A stretch of 64,000 nt of DNA from Piscibacillus salipiscarius JCM 13188 (GCF_001311865.1 NZ_BBCD01000001.1:124001-188000); one strand, 5' to 3'. Shown: positions 42,980 through 53,885, counted from the first letter of the stretch. Notes: generated by a model from the letters alone, not told the origin. Translations and numbers: made by a program.

Positions 42980-45055
42980 TTATTGTTGTTCAGTTTCTTT
43001 ATAATCGCATTCCGTACAAACGATTTGAGTGCCTTTTTTCTTTTTCTTCTCAACTAGTAATGATTGACACTTTGGACATGGTCTTTCAATTGGTTTATCC
43101 CATGACACGAAGTCACACTCTGGAAATCTGTCACAACCATAGAATGTTCTTCGCTTTTTACTTTTACGCTCGACAACGTTTCCTTCTTTACATTTAGGAC
43201 ATTTTCACACCGATTTCTTTTAAAATTGGTTTGGTGTTTCGGCAATCAGGGAAATTAGAACAAGCTAGGAACTTTCCGTAACGTCCCATTTTATAGACCA
43301 TTTCGTGTCCACACTTCTCACACGATACTCCCGCTGGTTCATCCCTAACTTCCACTTTTTCAATTTCTTCCTCTGCTTTTTCAAGTCTTTTCTCAAAGTC
43401 TTCGTAGAAAACCGAGATAATTTCTCGCCATTCTTTAGAACCTTCCTCAATACGGTCTAAATCTTTTTCCATCTTAACTGTGAACTCTACATCAATGATT
43501 TCAGGGAAATATTCTTTTATTAATTCAATAACAATTTCCCCTAATTCAGTTGGGATAAAACGTTTATTATCTAATGCAACATACCCTCTTCGCTGAATGG
43601 TATCTAGTGTCGGTGCATAAGTTGAAGCCTGCCAATTCCTTTTTCTTCAAGTGTTTTAACTAACCTTGCTTCTGTATATCTTGGTGGCGGCTGAGTAAAA
43701 TGCTGTTCTGGATTAATTTCATCTGCTTCAACAACATCGCCTTCTTTTAATGGCGGTAGATTCTTCTGATCATCTTTCTTCTGATCATCTGTTCCCTCAA
43801 CGTAAAGCTTCATAAAACCTTTAAACTTAACTTGAGAACCAGATGCACGGAATTCGATATCATTATTCCACAAGTGGGCTGTTACTGTGTCTAAAATCGC
43901 TGGAGCCATCTGACTCGCCATAAAACGTTCCCAAATTAATTTGTATAGCCTATATTGGTCACGTGATAACTTATCTTTAATTTGAGATGGTGCGCGTTTA
44001 GGTGAGGTTGGTCTAATTGCTTCGTGAGCATCCTGAGCACCCTCTGAGTTCTTAGCTTTTCGATTAGCGCCTAAAAACTCTTTTCCATACTGATCACTAA
44101 TCCAAGTTCTTGCATCACCTTTAGCTGTGTCTGAAATACGAGTTGAATCTGTTCTCATGTAAGTGATTAAACCCGTTGTTCCTTCACGGCCACCTAAGTT
44201 AATCCCTTCATATAGTTGCTGCGCAACCATCATCGTCTTCTTGGCTCTAAAATTTAATTTACGGTAAGCTTCTTGTTGTAATGAAGAAGTTGTAAAAGGT
44301 AATGCCGGATTACGTTTACGCTCCCGTTTATTAACTTTTTTAAACTTCAAATTTTTGGCCATCCAATTTGTTTAAAATTTGGTCAACATCATCTTTAGAT
44401 TTAAGGTCTTGTTTTTCGCCTTTTTCTCCATAGAATTTGGCCTCGAAATTTTTTCTTACCTTTTTGAAAACGACCCGTAATGGACCAGTATTCTTCTGGT
44501 TCAAAGTTTTTGATTTCATTTTCGCGGTCTATAATCATTTTAACTGCAACGGATTGAACCCGACCAGCGCTTAGCCCTTTTTTAACTTTCTTCCATAATA
44601 ATGGGCTAATGTTATAACCAACCAAACGGTCTAACACTCGTCTAGCCTGCTGTGCATTCACTAAGTCCATATCAATACTTCTTGGATGTTTAAAAGATGC
44701 TTTGACGGCATCTTTGGTGATCTCATTAAACACGACTCTGCACTGACCTTCATCCACATTTAGCGCATGTGCCAAATGCCATGCAATGGCTTCACCTTCA
44801 CGGTCAGGGTCGGCTGCGAGATATACTTTTTTTGCCTTTTTAGCTGCTTTCTTTAAATCATTTAAAACAGGACCTTTACCACGTATCGTTATGTAACGTG
44901 GTTCAAAATTATTATTAACATCTACTCCTGTTTGACTTTTAGGTAAATCTATAACATGTCCCATTGAAGCTTTCACACTATATTTTTTCCCTAAATATCT
45001 CTCAATTGTTTTGGCTTTTTGCTGGAGATTCTACAATTACTAAATAATCTGTCAT
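42980..45055 (-). CDS. topA: DNA topoisomerase I
   Basis: Type IA topoisomerase relaxing negative supercoils. Toprim domain ([18 protein letters not shown] start; [14 protein letters not shown]), catalytic Tyr in [13 protein letters not shown], and three C-terminal zinc fingers ([17 protein letters not shown] in the GCDRFPEC finger; [14 protein letters not shown]). Slips near 45023 (extra A), 44430, 44370, 43620, 43550, 43205 and 43060. Span about 691 residues, equal to B. subtilis TopA. AGGAGG upstream of the ATG at 45055. Confidence 0.95.
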
Positions 45056-45125
45056 GTACCGAATCCTCCTACGAGGTATTTTGCAATAATTAATGATTCA
45101 TTCATATGATAAATAAATCTGTTTC

Positions 45126-45155
45126 ATTATTAAATAAATCTATATCATTTGTCAA
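45126..45155 (-). promoter_or_regulatory. Promoter of topA
   Basis: On the minus strand TTGACA, 18 bases, AATAAT, in the 128-base gap between dprA and topA, about 70 bases before the topA start. Confidence 0.65.
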
Positions 45156-45183
45156 ACATCAATTTTCGACAAATATACTTTTT

Positions 45184-46086
45184 TTAAGCATTTTCGTCAA
45201 GTAAAATCGAAGCGTTTTCATGAACCCAGTGTACAATTTCTTCAGGTTTTACAAGAGGAGTCGCCCCTTCCTGAATTAATTTCAAACAACCTTGTGCTTG
45301 ATTTAAAAAGATGGAATCAGGTACGACAAAAACTTCTTTACCTTGCTCTAAAGCTTGATCAGCAGTAATCATGGTTCCACTTCTCTCAGCCGCTTCAATG
45401 ATCAATGTTGCTGAAGATAATCCGCTTATAATTCGATTCCTTTCAGGGAAATGCCATTTCTGTGGTCTAGTTTCTGGTGGGTATTCTGAGATGACTAAAC
45501 CTTCCTTCGAAATTTGTTGAAAAAATTTCTTATGTTGAACGGGATAAATATGATTAAAACCAAACCCTAAAATGGCAATTGTTGAACCATGATACTCTAA
45601 CGCATATCGATGTGCCATGATATCAATACCATAAGCAAGACCACTGACAATAGTTGTGTTTAATTGAATAAGCGGATCTAGAAGTACATTTATCTTTTGT
45701 TGTGCACTAGGAGAAGGCTGCCGTGTTCCAATGACTGAAATTTTAAGTGAGTTTAATAATTGTTTATTTCCTTGCCAGTAAAGAACTAAAGGGGGATCTG
45801 GGATTTTCCTTAATGAATTAGGGTATTCCGAACTTAGTATAGTAATAGGAGATAATCGTTTATACGTTTCAAATTCTCTTATTACAAGATCTGGATAATT
45901 TAAGTATTTAAAAAGTAATGAAGCTTGTTTAGGGGAAAGTTTAAAGAGATGCACGAGGTCTTGTGAAGAATAATCAAATAATTGCTCAAAATTGCGATCT
46001 CGTGTCATGTAGGTAAGAATTTTCCTTCTACTCAAACCTTTAAAACGGGTTAATAAAAATAACTTAAATGACGAAGAGTATTTCAA
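45184..46086 (-). CDS. dprA: DNA processing protein DprA
   Basis: Loads RecA on incoming single-stranded DNA in transformation. Intact, 300 residues: N-terminal SAM-like part, then the Rossmann DprA fold with LKISVIGTRQPSPSAQQKI, TTIVSGLAYGIDIMAHRYAL, HIYPVQHKKFF and SEYPPETRPQKWHFPERNRIISGLS. Start read as TTG at 46086 with GAGGTG 8 bases upstream; an ATG nearby is out of frame. Between sucD and topA as in Bacillus. Confidence 0.95.
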   Translation of the reverse strand: MKYSSSFKLFLLTRFKGLSRRKILTYMTRDRNFEQLFDYSSQDLVHLFKLSPKQASLLFKYLNYPDLVIREFETYKRLSPITILSSEYPNSLRKIPDPPLVLYWQGNKQLLNSLKISVIGTRQPSPSAQQKINVLLDPLIQLNTTIVSGLAYGIDIMAHRYALEYHGSTIAILGFGFNHIYPVQHKKFFQQISKEGLVISEYPPETRPQKWHFPERNRIISGLSSATLIIEAAERSGTMITADQALEQGKEVFVVPDSIFLNQAQGCLKLIQEGATPLVKPEEIVHWVHENASILLDENA

Positions 46087-46115
46087 TCATTATTCACCTC
46101 ATTTATAATATTGTA

Positions 46116-46152
46116 TTTAAAAATCCCCCGAATCTATAAAATAAATTCGGGG
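46116..46152 (-). terminator. Terminator after sucD
   Basis: On the minus strand CCCCGAAT/ATTCGGGG (46145-46152 with 46126-46133) closes an A/T-rich 11-base loop and is followed by GATTTTTAAA. It lies between sucD and dprA. Confidence 0.8.
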
Positions 46153-46161
46153 AATTGTCAA

Positions 46162-47066
46162 TTAATTAATGAGTTTTGTTTTATCGATTAGGTCGTTTTC
46201 TTTTAGTACTTCAATCATTGTTTGACCCATAACTGCTGGTGTTTCTGCAACCTTAATGCCGCACTCTCTCATGATGCGCTGCTTTTCTTCAGCAGTACCT
46301 TTACCACCAGAAATAATCGCACCAGCGTGGCCCATACGTTTTCCTGGAGGAGCTGTAGCACCACCGATGAAGCCAACTACTGGTTTTGTCATGTTCGCTT
46401 TAATCCACTCAGCAGCTTCTTCCTCAGCTGTACCACCGATCTCACCAATCATCATAACTGCGTGAGTTTCAGGGTCTTCGTTAAATGCTTTTAATACATC
46501 GATGAAGTTTGTACCGTTTACAGGGTCCCCACCTATACCAACTGCTGTTGATTGACCAAAGCCTTCTTCAGATAACTGATGAACAGCTTCATAAGTAAGG
46601 GTACCAGAACGAGAAACAACTCCAATGTGACCTTTTTATGAATGTAACCAGGCATAATTCCAATTTTACATTCATCTGGAGTAATAACACCTGGGCAGTT
46701 AGGTCCAACTAAGCGAGTTTTCTTACCTTCCATATAACGCTTAACTTTAACCATATCTAAAACTGGAATATGTTCAGTAATACAGATGACTAAATCCATT
46801 TCCGCATCTACTGCTTCCATAATCGCATCTGCTGCAAATGGAGCAGGTACATAATAACTGATGCATTAGCGCCAGTAGCATCTACTGCATCTTGAACTGT
46901 GTTATAAACAGGTACACCTTCTACTTCTGTACCGCCTTTTTTTAGGAGTAACACCAGCAACGATATTTGTTCCATAATCAAGCATTTGTTTCGTATGGAA
47001 TTTAGCTGTTCCGCCAGTGATACCTTGAACTAATACTTTAGTATCTTTATTAATATAAACGCTCAT
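46162..47066 (-). CDS. sucD: Succinyl-CoA synthetase alpha subunit
   Basis: TCA-cycle ligase; the alpha subunit carries CoA binding and the phosphohistidine. Start [19 protein letters not shown] at 47066; [31 protein letters not shown], and the active-site His in [16 protein letters not shown] are seen. Slips near 46940, 46850, 46640 and 46470. Span 301 residues. Follows sucC by 16 bases. Confidence 0.95.
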
Positions 47067-47082
47067 TTTCGCCCGTCCTTTC

Positions 47083-48243
47083 TTATTTTACTAATGATAC
47101 AATCTTCTCAGCTGCATCTTGCATAGATTCTGCAGATGTAATATTTAGTCCAGATTCATCTAAAATTTTCTTACCTAATTCAACGTTCGTACCTTCTAAA
47201 CGTACCACTAATGGAATCTCTAGGCCGATTTGTTTTGTAGCTTCCACAACACCTTCAGCAATAACATCACACTTCATAATACCACCAAAGATGTTGACTA
47301 GAATTCCTTCAACATTATCATCAGATAAGATAATCTTAAATGCTTCTGTAACTTTCTCAGCTGTCGCACCACCACCAACATCTAAGAAGTTAGCTGGCTC
47401 ACCGCCAGAATGCTTAATGATGTCCATAGTAGCCATTGCAAGACCTGCACCGTTAACCATACAACCAATGTTACCGTCTAATGCAACATAGCTAAGGTCA
47501 TATTTAGATGCTTCGATTTCCTTCTCATCTTCTTCATCTAAATCACGATACTCTTGTACATCTTTTTGACGGAATAAAGCGTTATCGTCGAAGTTTAATT
47601 TAGCATCAAGTGCTAATACTTCCCCATCACCAGTTGTTACTAGTGGGTTAATTTCTGCAATTGAGCAGTCTTTTTCAACGAATACTTGGTAAAGGCTCAT
47701 CATGAATTTAACTGCTTTACCTAATAATTCATCAGGAATATTCATATTAAATGCTAATCTTCTAGCTTGGAAAGGTGTTAAACCCGTGACAGGATCAACA
47801 ACTTCTTTGAAGATCTTTTCTGGAGTTTCAGCTGCTACTTCTTCAATTTCGGTTCCACCTTCTTCAGAACCCATCATAACGACACGTGAAGTCGCACGAT
47901 CTAGTACGACACCAATGTAGTATTCTTTTTGAATGTCGCAACCTTCTTCAATAAGTAAACGTTTAACTTCTTTACCTTCTGGACCTGTTTGGTGTGTAAC
48001 TAAAGTTTTTCCTAAAATCTCATCCGCATAGTTGCGAACGTCATCTAAGTTTTTAGCAATTTTGACACCGCCAGCTTTACCACGGCCACCTGCGTGGATT
48101 TGCGCCTTTACAACAGTAACGTCTGAACCTAATTCTTCTGCTGCTTTAACTGCTTCATCAACAGAGAAAGCAACTTTACTGTTAGGAACAGCTACATTGT
48201 ACTTGCGGAAAATTTCTTTCGCTTGGTACTCATGAATGTTCAT
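47083..48243 (-). CDS. sucC: Succinyl-CoA synthetase beta subunit
   Basis: ATP-grasp subunit of succinyl-CoA synthetase. Intact: [80 protein letters not shown] and NFLDVGGGA. Start at the ATG of MNIHEYQ (48243) with GGGAGGAT upstream gives 386 residues; an ATG 6 codons earlier has no ribosome site. Preceded by a 120-base gap. Confidence 0.97.
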   Translation of the reverse strand: MNIHEYQAKEIFRKYNVAVPNSKVAFSVDEAVKAAEELGSDVTVVKAQIHAGGRGKAGGVKIAKNLDDVRNYADEILGKTLVTHQTGPEGKEVKRLLIEEGCDIQKEYYIGVVLDRATSRVVMMGSEEGGTEIEEVAAETPEKIFKEVVDPVTGLTPFQARRLAFNMNIPDELLGKAVKFMMSLYQVFVEKDCSIAEINPLVTTGDGEVLALDAKLNFDDNALFRQKDVQEYRDLDEEDEKEIEASKYDLSYVALDGNIGCMVNGAGLAMATMDIIKHSGGEPANFLDVGGGATAEKVTEAFKIILSDDNVEGILVNIFGGIMKCDVIAEGVVEATKQIGLEIPLVVRLEGTNVELGKKILDESGLNITSAESMQDAAEKIVSLVK

Positions 48244-48313
48244 GATCCATCCTCCCATCAATCTGTAACTACAAAAATATAGAATTTGGTTATGTTAAAA
48301 CCACACCGCTTTT

Positions 48314-48340
48314 ATTATACATAAAATTCGGCATATACAA
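48314..48340 (-). promoter_or_regulatory. Possible promoter of sucCD
   Basis: On the minus strand a perfect -10 TATAAT preceded by TTGTAT at 15 bases; the spacing is short, so the -35 is unsure. It lies in the gap between ylqH and sucC, about 70 bases before the start of sucC. Confidence 0.4.
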
Positions 48341-48366
48341 AAGAAACTAGACATATAAAGTCGAAT

Positions 48367-48630
48367 TTAATCATATTTTTTATCCGTTTGATAGATAAAC
48401 GCGAAAACTTCAGCTACAATCTCGTATAAATCCTCCGGGATAGTTTCATTTATATTTAACTCATCTAATAGATTAATTAATGTTTCATCCTCATAAACTG
48501 GTACCTCATGTTCAGAAGCTCTTTCAAGGATTTCTTCTGCTACAAGACCATGGCCTTTAGCTACAACTTTTGGGGCTACGTCTTCGTGATCATCATACTT
48601 TAAAGCCAATGCTTTTTGTCTTTTATTCAT
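48367..48630 (-). CDS. ylqH: YlqH, FlhB C-terminal-domain homologue
   Basis: Intact 87-residue protein that aligns with the cytoplasmic C-terminal fragment of FlhB after its autocleavage site: ALALKYDDHEDVAPKVVAKGHGLVAEEILERA against IAVKYDEDRAEAPFVVAKGADYIAFKIREVA in FlhB here, and TIPEDLYEIVAEVFAFIY against EIPEDFFQAVAEVLAYVY. It has no NPTH site and no membrane helices, so it resembles a ready-cleaved FlhB fragment. Overlaps ylqG in ATGA. Function not established. Confidence 0.9.
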   Translation of the reverse strand: MNKRQKALALKYDDHEDVAPKVVAKGHGLVAEEILERASEHEVPVYEDETLINLLDELNINETIPEDLYEIVAEVFAFIYQTDKKYD

Positions 48631-50189
48631 ACCCTGTAATCAACTCCTGATTCAATCGGTAGATCTATTGATTTATGTGACTTTATCTCTTGCTCAAAAA
48701 GATCTTTAAATGAAACATTAACAGTTTTAAATCCCTGATTCTCTAACCTCTTAACAACTTCAGGTACTAAAGGTTGAGTGATGTATTTAACAGTTTAGGT
48801 TGTTCATGAAAAATCATTAAATCTAAATGATCTTGTTGAACTCTTAAATCCATAACCGTTTGATTTAGTTTTGGTAAATCTAAGTAAAAGATAACCCGGC
48901 AATGGCTAGGTGATAGCTTTCCGTTTTCTTGTTTTTGCCCTTCGAAATCCATAAATAAATCTTGATTTAAACCTAAAGTTTCTTTAGGCAACTGAGCTGT
49001 AAATGACATAAACTCCCTTGTTAAGTCTTGATTGGATAAGTGCATCGCATTCATAACTTGATTGAATTGTTGTGTCGAGTCGGTAAAAGTAGATTGACCG
49101 ACCTGAGACTGAACAGTTTTCAGTAATGATTGAATACTAGGGTAGTCTTGATGAGGCATTCGTTCACTTTGCGTCAATTGGAAAAAGGCTTTTATTTGTT
49201 GTCCTATTTGTTCATGTTTGTCCCCTAAAACCATAGCAGATAGAGCTCTCCAGAATACCAATGCTTTATTTTCTTGAATTGACAGCTCGCTTTGGCTTAT
49301 ATTTGTCAATTGTTTACTTAATTGAGCAATATCAATATTACTTAAATTAAATGGCATAGGTGTTTGATTAGTTGGATTTTGAAAGTTTAGCGTTGCTCGA
49401 CCTTGTTGACTCCAGTTTTTCCACTGGCTTGACCATTGATCAAATGTTAGTTGATTCGATATAACGCCAGCCTGTTTAAATAATTGAAATAATGTTTGGG
49501 AACCATTTCTTATTTCTTTTAAAGCTTGATAGGCGATTGATTCTTGAAATTGCTGAGAACTAATGGGTTTAGATTGCAAGATAGACAACCTTTGACTTAA
49601 TTGAAACGTCTCTTCAGTAATTGGTAGATTAGTCAACTGATTTTGTATGGTATTAAAGGTTTGTGATATTGAAATTGGCTGATTAATTCTCTGGTGAACC
49701 CCCTGAAACACCTCTTGATTTAATGGTAAATTTTGTTTAATCATAGATGACAGTACATTATTCTGATTCGGTACTTGATTTTGCTTCATAAGATGTATTA
49801 AATCTGATATTTGATTTGGTTTGATTGGCAGTTGCTGTTTTAAAAGTTGAGCCAACTGCAATTGTACACTTCTGGGTGCCTTTTGGTGGTTGGCCTGTAC
49901 GAGTTGTTTTGCTGCATCTTTATATGAATGCACCTCTTGTTGGTTAACCACTTTTAATTGAATGGCCGGCTTGGTCCCTTTAACTTGCATGAGATAATGC
50001 TTATTTGCTTCTAAAGAGGCGTCCATTTGTGCGATTACCTGATGACCAGATAAAGAAACAGCAGCCTTGTTACCAGGAAAAAACTTAGTAATTTTCCCAG
50101 TAATGAGCTGCCCTTCTCTCAATGTCAGTATGTTTGATATACGTTGATTTTGTTTGATGGAAGAAATCGTTTGACTAACTGATTTCATG
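48627..50189 (-). CDS. ylqG: YlqG, glutamine-rich FliK-like protein of unknown function
   Basis: Long (about 520 residues) hydrophilic protein very rich in Q, N, L and S. A globular OB-like start (LTLREGQLITGKITKFFPGNKAAVSLSGHQVIAQMDASL) is followed by low complexity and a C-terminal domain GKLSPSHCRVIFYLDLPKLNQTVMDLRVQQ that looks like the FliK C-terminal core. A missing A near 48784 hides the last 50 residues, ending DLPIESGVDYRV. The stop overlaps ylqH ATG. Start at 50189 has AGGTG. Confidence 0.78.
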
Positions 50190-50202
50190 ATCAACACCTA
50201 CT

Positions 50203-50970
50203 TATGTATATTGACGAACAGGTTGGAATGAACGCCGGTGATAAGGCGTGACACCATACTCTTCAAGTGCATTCAAGTGAGCCGTAGTTCCATACCCTGC
50301 ATTGCGATCAAATTGATACATAGGATAATCTTCGCCCAATTTTTCATAATTTGATCTCGCTCAACTTTGGCAATAATGCTTGCTGCTGCGATCGAAATGC
50401 TCTTAGAATCTCCCTTTACGATCGATTCTTGTGGAACTTTTATAACTTCGAGTCTCATGGCATCTAAAAGCAAGTAATCGGGCTCCATATGAAGTCCTTC
50501 TACTGCACGCTGCATAGCTATTTTGTCGCTTGATATATATTATAATAGTCGATCTCTTTAGCATTAGCCTGGCCCACACTCACTGCTAAAGCCTGTTCTT
50601 TAATGATATGATAATATTCTTCACGCTTTTGTTCGGAAAGAGCTTTTGAATCATTAATTCCTGGTAAATAGAAGTCATTAGGTAGAATGACCGCGGCTGT
50701 TAAAACAGGACCAGCTAAAGGGCCTCTGCCAACTTCATCAACTCCAGCGATTAATTGATAACCTTCTTGATATAGACGATTTTCGTTTTCCGACATCTTG
50801 ATAAAGTGTTCGTTTAGATTAGCTTCTTTCTCTTTTTCTTTGTAGAAGCGATCCAACAGTTTTTTAACACCTTTTCGTTCATCTTGTTTTACTTTTTCAA
50901 GCCATTCTTGTGAGAATGAGTGACTCGATAATTTTTCTTTAATCACCGCAATGGTTTCGTTCTCTTTCAC
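50203..50970 (-). CDS. rnhB: Ribonuclease HII
   Basis: Cleaves RNA in RNA/DNA hybrids and at single ribonucleotides. N-terminal extension typical of Gram-positive RnhB, then the active-site motif [25 protein letters not shown] and LDAMRLEV, with [16 protein letters not shown]. Slips in runs of A near 50517 and 50340; the C-terminus then reads [22 protein letters not shown]. Span 255 residues, exactly the B. subtilis length. Confidence 0.94.
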
Positions 50971-51016
50971 TATAAAGTTCCCCCACTATTCTAAATATCG
51001 GTTACAGATGAAAAAA

Positions 51017-51866
51017 TTAAAGCGAATCTATATGGTCAAATGTGACATTTCCAAGTTTCCCATTTCTCAAATCTTGAAGAATGACATCAGAAGTTTTATC
51101 GTAATCCACTACACCACCAGAAGCAAGACAGCCTCTTTTCTTACCAATAGTATCAAACCAAACAACAATATCTTCTTCCTCTATATCTAATTGGTAACGA
51201 TCTTCTAAAAACGCTGGATAATGTTCTTTCATGAATTTTAAAACATAAACCGCAATATCATCTAAATGTAAGATTTGATCTTTGATTGACCCAATGGCAG
51301 CTAGTTTATAACCTACTTCTTGATCTTCAAATTTTGGCCAAAGGATTCCTGGAGTATCTAAAAGCTCGAATTCACCTTGAATTTTTATCCATTGTTGTTT
51401 TTTTGTCACACCAGGTTTGTCACCTGTTTGAGCTCTCTTTTTATTAGCTAAGCGATTGATTAATGTGGATTTTCCGACATTTGGTATCCCTAGAATCATT
51501 GCGCGAATGGATCGAGGATTAATACCTTTTTCTTTGCGTTTATCATTGATAGATTGACCCATTTGTTTAGATGCTTTAATTAACGATTGAATATCATTTT
51601 TTGGCTAACATCAACAGCTAAGGCTTCATGACCTTGAGTTTTAAAATGATCGATCCATTCGTTTGTTCGTTTGGGATCAGCTAAGTCCTTTTTCATCAGA
51701 ACGATTAGTTTTGTTTATCACCTAAAACTTCGTGTAGCATGGGGTTTTGGGAAGATTGTGGTGCACGTGCATCGACTAGTTCAATGACGTAGTCAACTAA
51801 TTTTAGTTTTTCTTGAACTTCACGTTTGGCTTTTGCCATGTGACCGGGAAACCATTGGATTGTCAT
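51017..51866 (-). CDS. rbgA: Ribosome biogenesis GTPase RbgA
   Basis: Circularly permuted GTPase (YlqF) needed for late 50S assembly. N-terminal [14 protein letters not shown]4 LMKKDLADP (permuted, before G1), then G1 [15 protein letters not shown]3 [21 protein letters not shown]. Slips near 51714 and 51602 put the first 100 residues in other frames. About 284 residues. GAGGTGA precedes the ATG at 51866. In B. subtilis it lies between rplS and rnhB, as here. Confidence 0.94.
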
Positions 51867-51903
51867 CCATGTCACCTCTCTTGTTATAGTTTAAATAGTT
51901 TAT

Positions 51904-52016
51904 AGCTCACGGTGAACGCTTGCCGCGGGCACGGCTTCAACTTCCTAAAACTTACTCCGTTCGTTTTAGGGGATTTTCAACTCGTGCTGTTCCCGCAGGC
52001 GTCGTCACCGTTCGCT
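51904..52016. repeat. G+C-rich palindromic intergenic element
   Basis: A 113-base imperfect inverted repeat between rplS and rbgA, clearly richer in G+C than its surroundings. Outer arms (AGCTCACGGTGAACGC and the complement of its partner around CGTCACCGTTCGCT) enclose pairs of CCGCGGGCACG with CGTGCTGTTCCCGC, and a central stem CCTAAAAC/GTTTTAGG (51944-51951, 51963-51970). It resembles intergenic repeats I know from Bacillaceae genomes. It lies in a 314-base non-coding stretch, which otherwise shows only the rplS terminator. Confidence 0.75.
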
Positions 52017-52132
52017 TTACTCTTAACTTCAAACTAGAATTGTTTTAATAATTAATACAAAATGTTTGTTTTTCATCCTCACGAAACGCCCTTAAAAAGC
52101 GAGAGCATAACCTGTAAAATTAAACCTCAGTA

Positions 52133-52168
52133 AAGAAAAAGGGACCTGACCAATGGCCAAGCCCCCCC
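52133..52168 (-). terminator. Terminator after rplS
   Basis: On the minus strand GGGGCTTGGCC-ATT-GGTCAGGTCCC forms 11 pairs (three G-U) followed by TTTTTC. It starts about 15 bases after the rplS stop. Confidence 0.82.
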
Positions 52169-52180
52169 TTTTGATATTCA

Positions 52181-52525
52181 TTAGCGAATTTCTTTAATTC
52201 TTGCAGCTTTACCACGTAGGTTACGTAAGTAATAAAGTTTCGCACGACGTACTTTACCACGACGAGAAACTTCAATCTTGTCAAGACGTGGAGAATGTAC
52301 TGGGAACGTACGTTCAACTCCTACACCGTATGATACCTTACGTACAGTGAATGTTTCACTAATGCCGCCACCGCGACGCTTAATAACAACACCTTGGAAT
52401 ACCTGAATACGTTCACGGTTACCCTCAACAACTTTAACGTGAACTTTTACTGTATCACCAGCACGGAATTCAGGAAGATCTGTACGTAACTGATCTTGAG
52501 CTACTTTGTTTAGAAGTTCTTGCAT
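52181..52525 (-). CDS. rplS: 50S ribosomal protein L19
   Basis: Large-subunit protein at the 30S/50S interface. Intact, 114 residues: [54 protein letters not shown], and basic end [19 protein letters not shown]. Own promoter and structured leader upstream, terminator downstream, so it can be expressed apart from trmD. Confidence 0.98.
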   Translation of the reverse strand: MQELLNKVAQDQLRTDLPEFRAGDTVKVHVKVVEGNRERIQVFQGVVIKRRGGGISETFTVRKVSYGVGVERTFPVHSPRLDKIEVSRRGKVRRAKLYYLRNLRGKAARIKEIR

Positions 52526-52554
52526 TCTCTTTCACTCCTTCTCACTAATGCTCA

Positions 52555-52604
52555 TGCTTAATCCGCAGCGGAACATCGTTTTAAGCTTAAACAACACTTA
52601 AGCA
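52555..52604 (-). promoter_or_regulatory. Structured rplS leader, possible L19 leader RNA
   Basis: Between promoter and rplS the transcript can close an outer stem TGCTTAA/TTAAGCA (52598-52604 with 52555-52561) around two inner stems, GTTTAAGC/GCTTAAAAC-like and CCGC/GCGG. The multi-branch shape and place fit the L19 leader RNA known from Bacilli, an autoregulatory element; I assign it by position and folding only. Confidence 0.5.
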
Positions 52605-52611
52605 CTAGATT

Positions 52612-52640
52612 AATATATCATAATCATGAGTCTCTTGCAA
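52612..52640 (-). promoter_or_regulatory. Promoter of rplS
   Basis: On the minus strand TTGCAA, 17 bases, TATATT, overlapping the trmD 3' end. Shares TTATGATATATTAA with the rpsB promoter. Confidence 0.72.
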
Positions 52641-53373
52641 CATCTTCTGACTTGATTTTATCAAGCATTTTAAGTTCCTGATCACTTAATTTAGCCCGTT
52701 CAAGTAAATCGGGTCTCCTATGATAAGTTCTTTTAAGAGACTCATAAGTTCGCCACTCTTCTATCTTTCCATGATGACCTGAAGTTAATACATCAGGAAC
52801 CTTCAATCCTCTAAAATCATTCGGTCTAGTATAATGTGGATGCTCTAATAATTGAGTCGAGAAAGAATCCTTTACAGCTGATTCATCGTTTCCGAGAACT
52901 TCTGGTTGAAGTCGAATGACACTATCGGTTATTACCATAGCTCCGAGTTCACCGCCGGTTAAAACGTAGTCACCGATAGAGATTTCGTCTGTTACTAAAT
53001 GTTCTCGAATTCGTTCATCATATCCTTCATAATGTCCACAGATCATGATTAAATGATCCTCTTTAGCTAGTTCCTCTGCTTTTTGCTGAGTATAAGATTC
53101 GCCTTGTGGACATAAAAGTACTATTCGAGGTTTCTTTTCTTCTCCGTTAATTATATCTTCAACCGCATCAAAAATGGGCTGTGGCTTTAACACCATTCCA
53201 GCACCACCACCGTATGGGTAGTCATCTACTTTATTATGTTTATCATCTGTATATTCCCTAAAATCAATTAAACGATAACTGAAAGCTCCCATATCTTGAG
53301 CTCTCTTTAGAATGGAAGCTTCAAAAACACCTCTAAACATGTCTGGAAATAGGGTTAAAATATCAATCTTCAT
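52624..53373 (-). CDS. trmD: tRNA (guanine-N1)-methyltransferase
   Basis: Makes m1G37 in tRNA to prevent frameshifting. Knotted SPOUT fold: [52 protein letters not shown], and [23 protein letters not shown]. Intact, 249 residues from the ATG at 53373, which overlaps the rimM stop in ATGA. Ends ARDS just upstream of the rplS promoter. Confidence 0.97.
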   Translation of the reverse strand: MKIDILTLFPDMFRGVFEASILKRAQDMGAFSYRLIDFREYTDDKHNKVDDYPYGGGAGMVLKPQPIFDAVEDIINGEEKKPRIVLLCPQGESYTQQKAEELAKEDHLIMICGHYEGYDERIREHLVTDEISIGDYVLTGGELGAMVITDSVIRLQPEVLGNDESAVKDSFSTQLLEHPHYTRPNDFRGLKVPDVLTSGHHGKIEEWRTYESLKRTYHRRPDLLERAKLSDQELKMLDKIKSEDVARDS

Positions 53374-53885
53374 TCTAATAACCCTTCCATCTCCTCGATC
53401 ATTACACTTCCGTTTTGAACATCTACACTTTTCACAACTGACTCTATATACGGGATCAGTGCATCCTTTTTGCCTTGCCTTTGGACTACCCAAACATCAT
53501 TTGCACCTGGCTGTAAAATTTCTTTAACCTTACCAATCAGTTCACCATCGACATTATATACTTCACAGCCAATGATTTCATGAAAATAAAACTCATTTTC
53601 TTCTAATTCATGCATGCTTGACTCAGGAATTTTTAAGTTTCCACCTTTTAATCGCTCAACATCGTTAATATTTTCCATAGACTCGAACGATAGAAGGTCA
53701 AATTGTTTATGTTTTCTATGTGTTTTAATGGTTAACTCTTCAGGTTGGTCATCATTCTCTTTAAAGAAATATAATTGATTGCCTGGAGTGAAACGTTCAT
53801 CAAAATCCGTAATGGCTATGACTCTGACTTCACCTTTAACTCCGTGTGTATTCACAATCTTACCTACATTAAAATAACGTTCCAT
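53370..53885 (-). CDS. rimM: 16S rRNA processing protein RimM
   Basis: 30S maturation factor binding S19. Intact, 171 residues: [22 protein letters not shown] and the PRC-barrel [27 protein letters not shown] with [26 protein letters not shown]. Eleven bases after ylqD, overlaps trmD by 4 bases. Confidence 0.97.
   Translation of the reverse strand: MERYFNVGKIVNTHGVKGEVRVIAITDFDERFTPGNQLYFFKENDDQPEELTIKTHRKHKQFDLLSFESMENINDVERLKGGNLKIPESSMHELEENEFYFHEIIGCEVYNVDGELIGKVKEILQPGANDVWVVQRQGKKDALIPYIESVVKSVDVQNGSVMIEEMEGLLE

Noticed and set aside
43604-44976. topA as two separate genes
   Set aside because: The pieces carry consecutive Toprim and catalytic-Tyr parts of one protein and the corrected total equals the B. 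subtilis length.
46222-46494. Two overlapping plus-strand open frames
   Set aside because: Both are antisense to sucD, which has its phosphohistidine motif there.
48262-48366. Riboswitch before sucC
   Set aside because: The short gap shows only a possible promoter and no conserved multi-stem fold.
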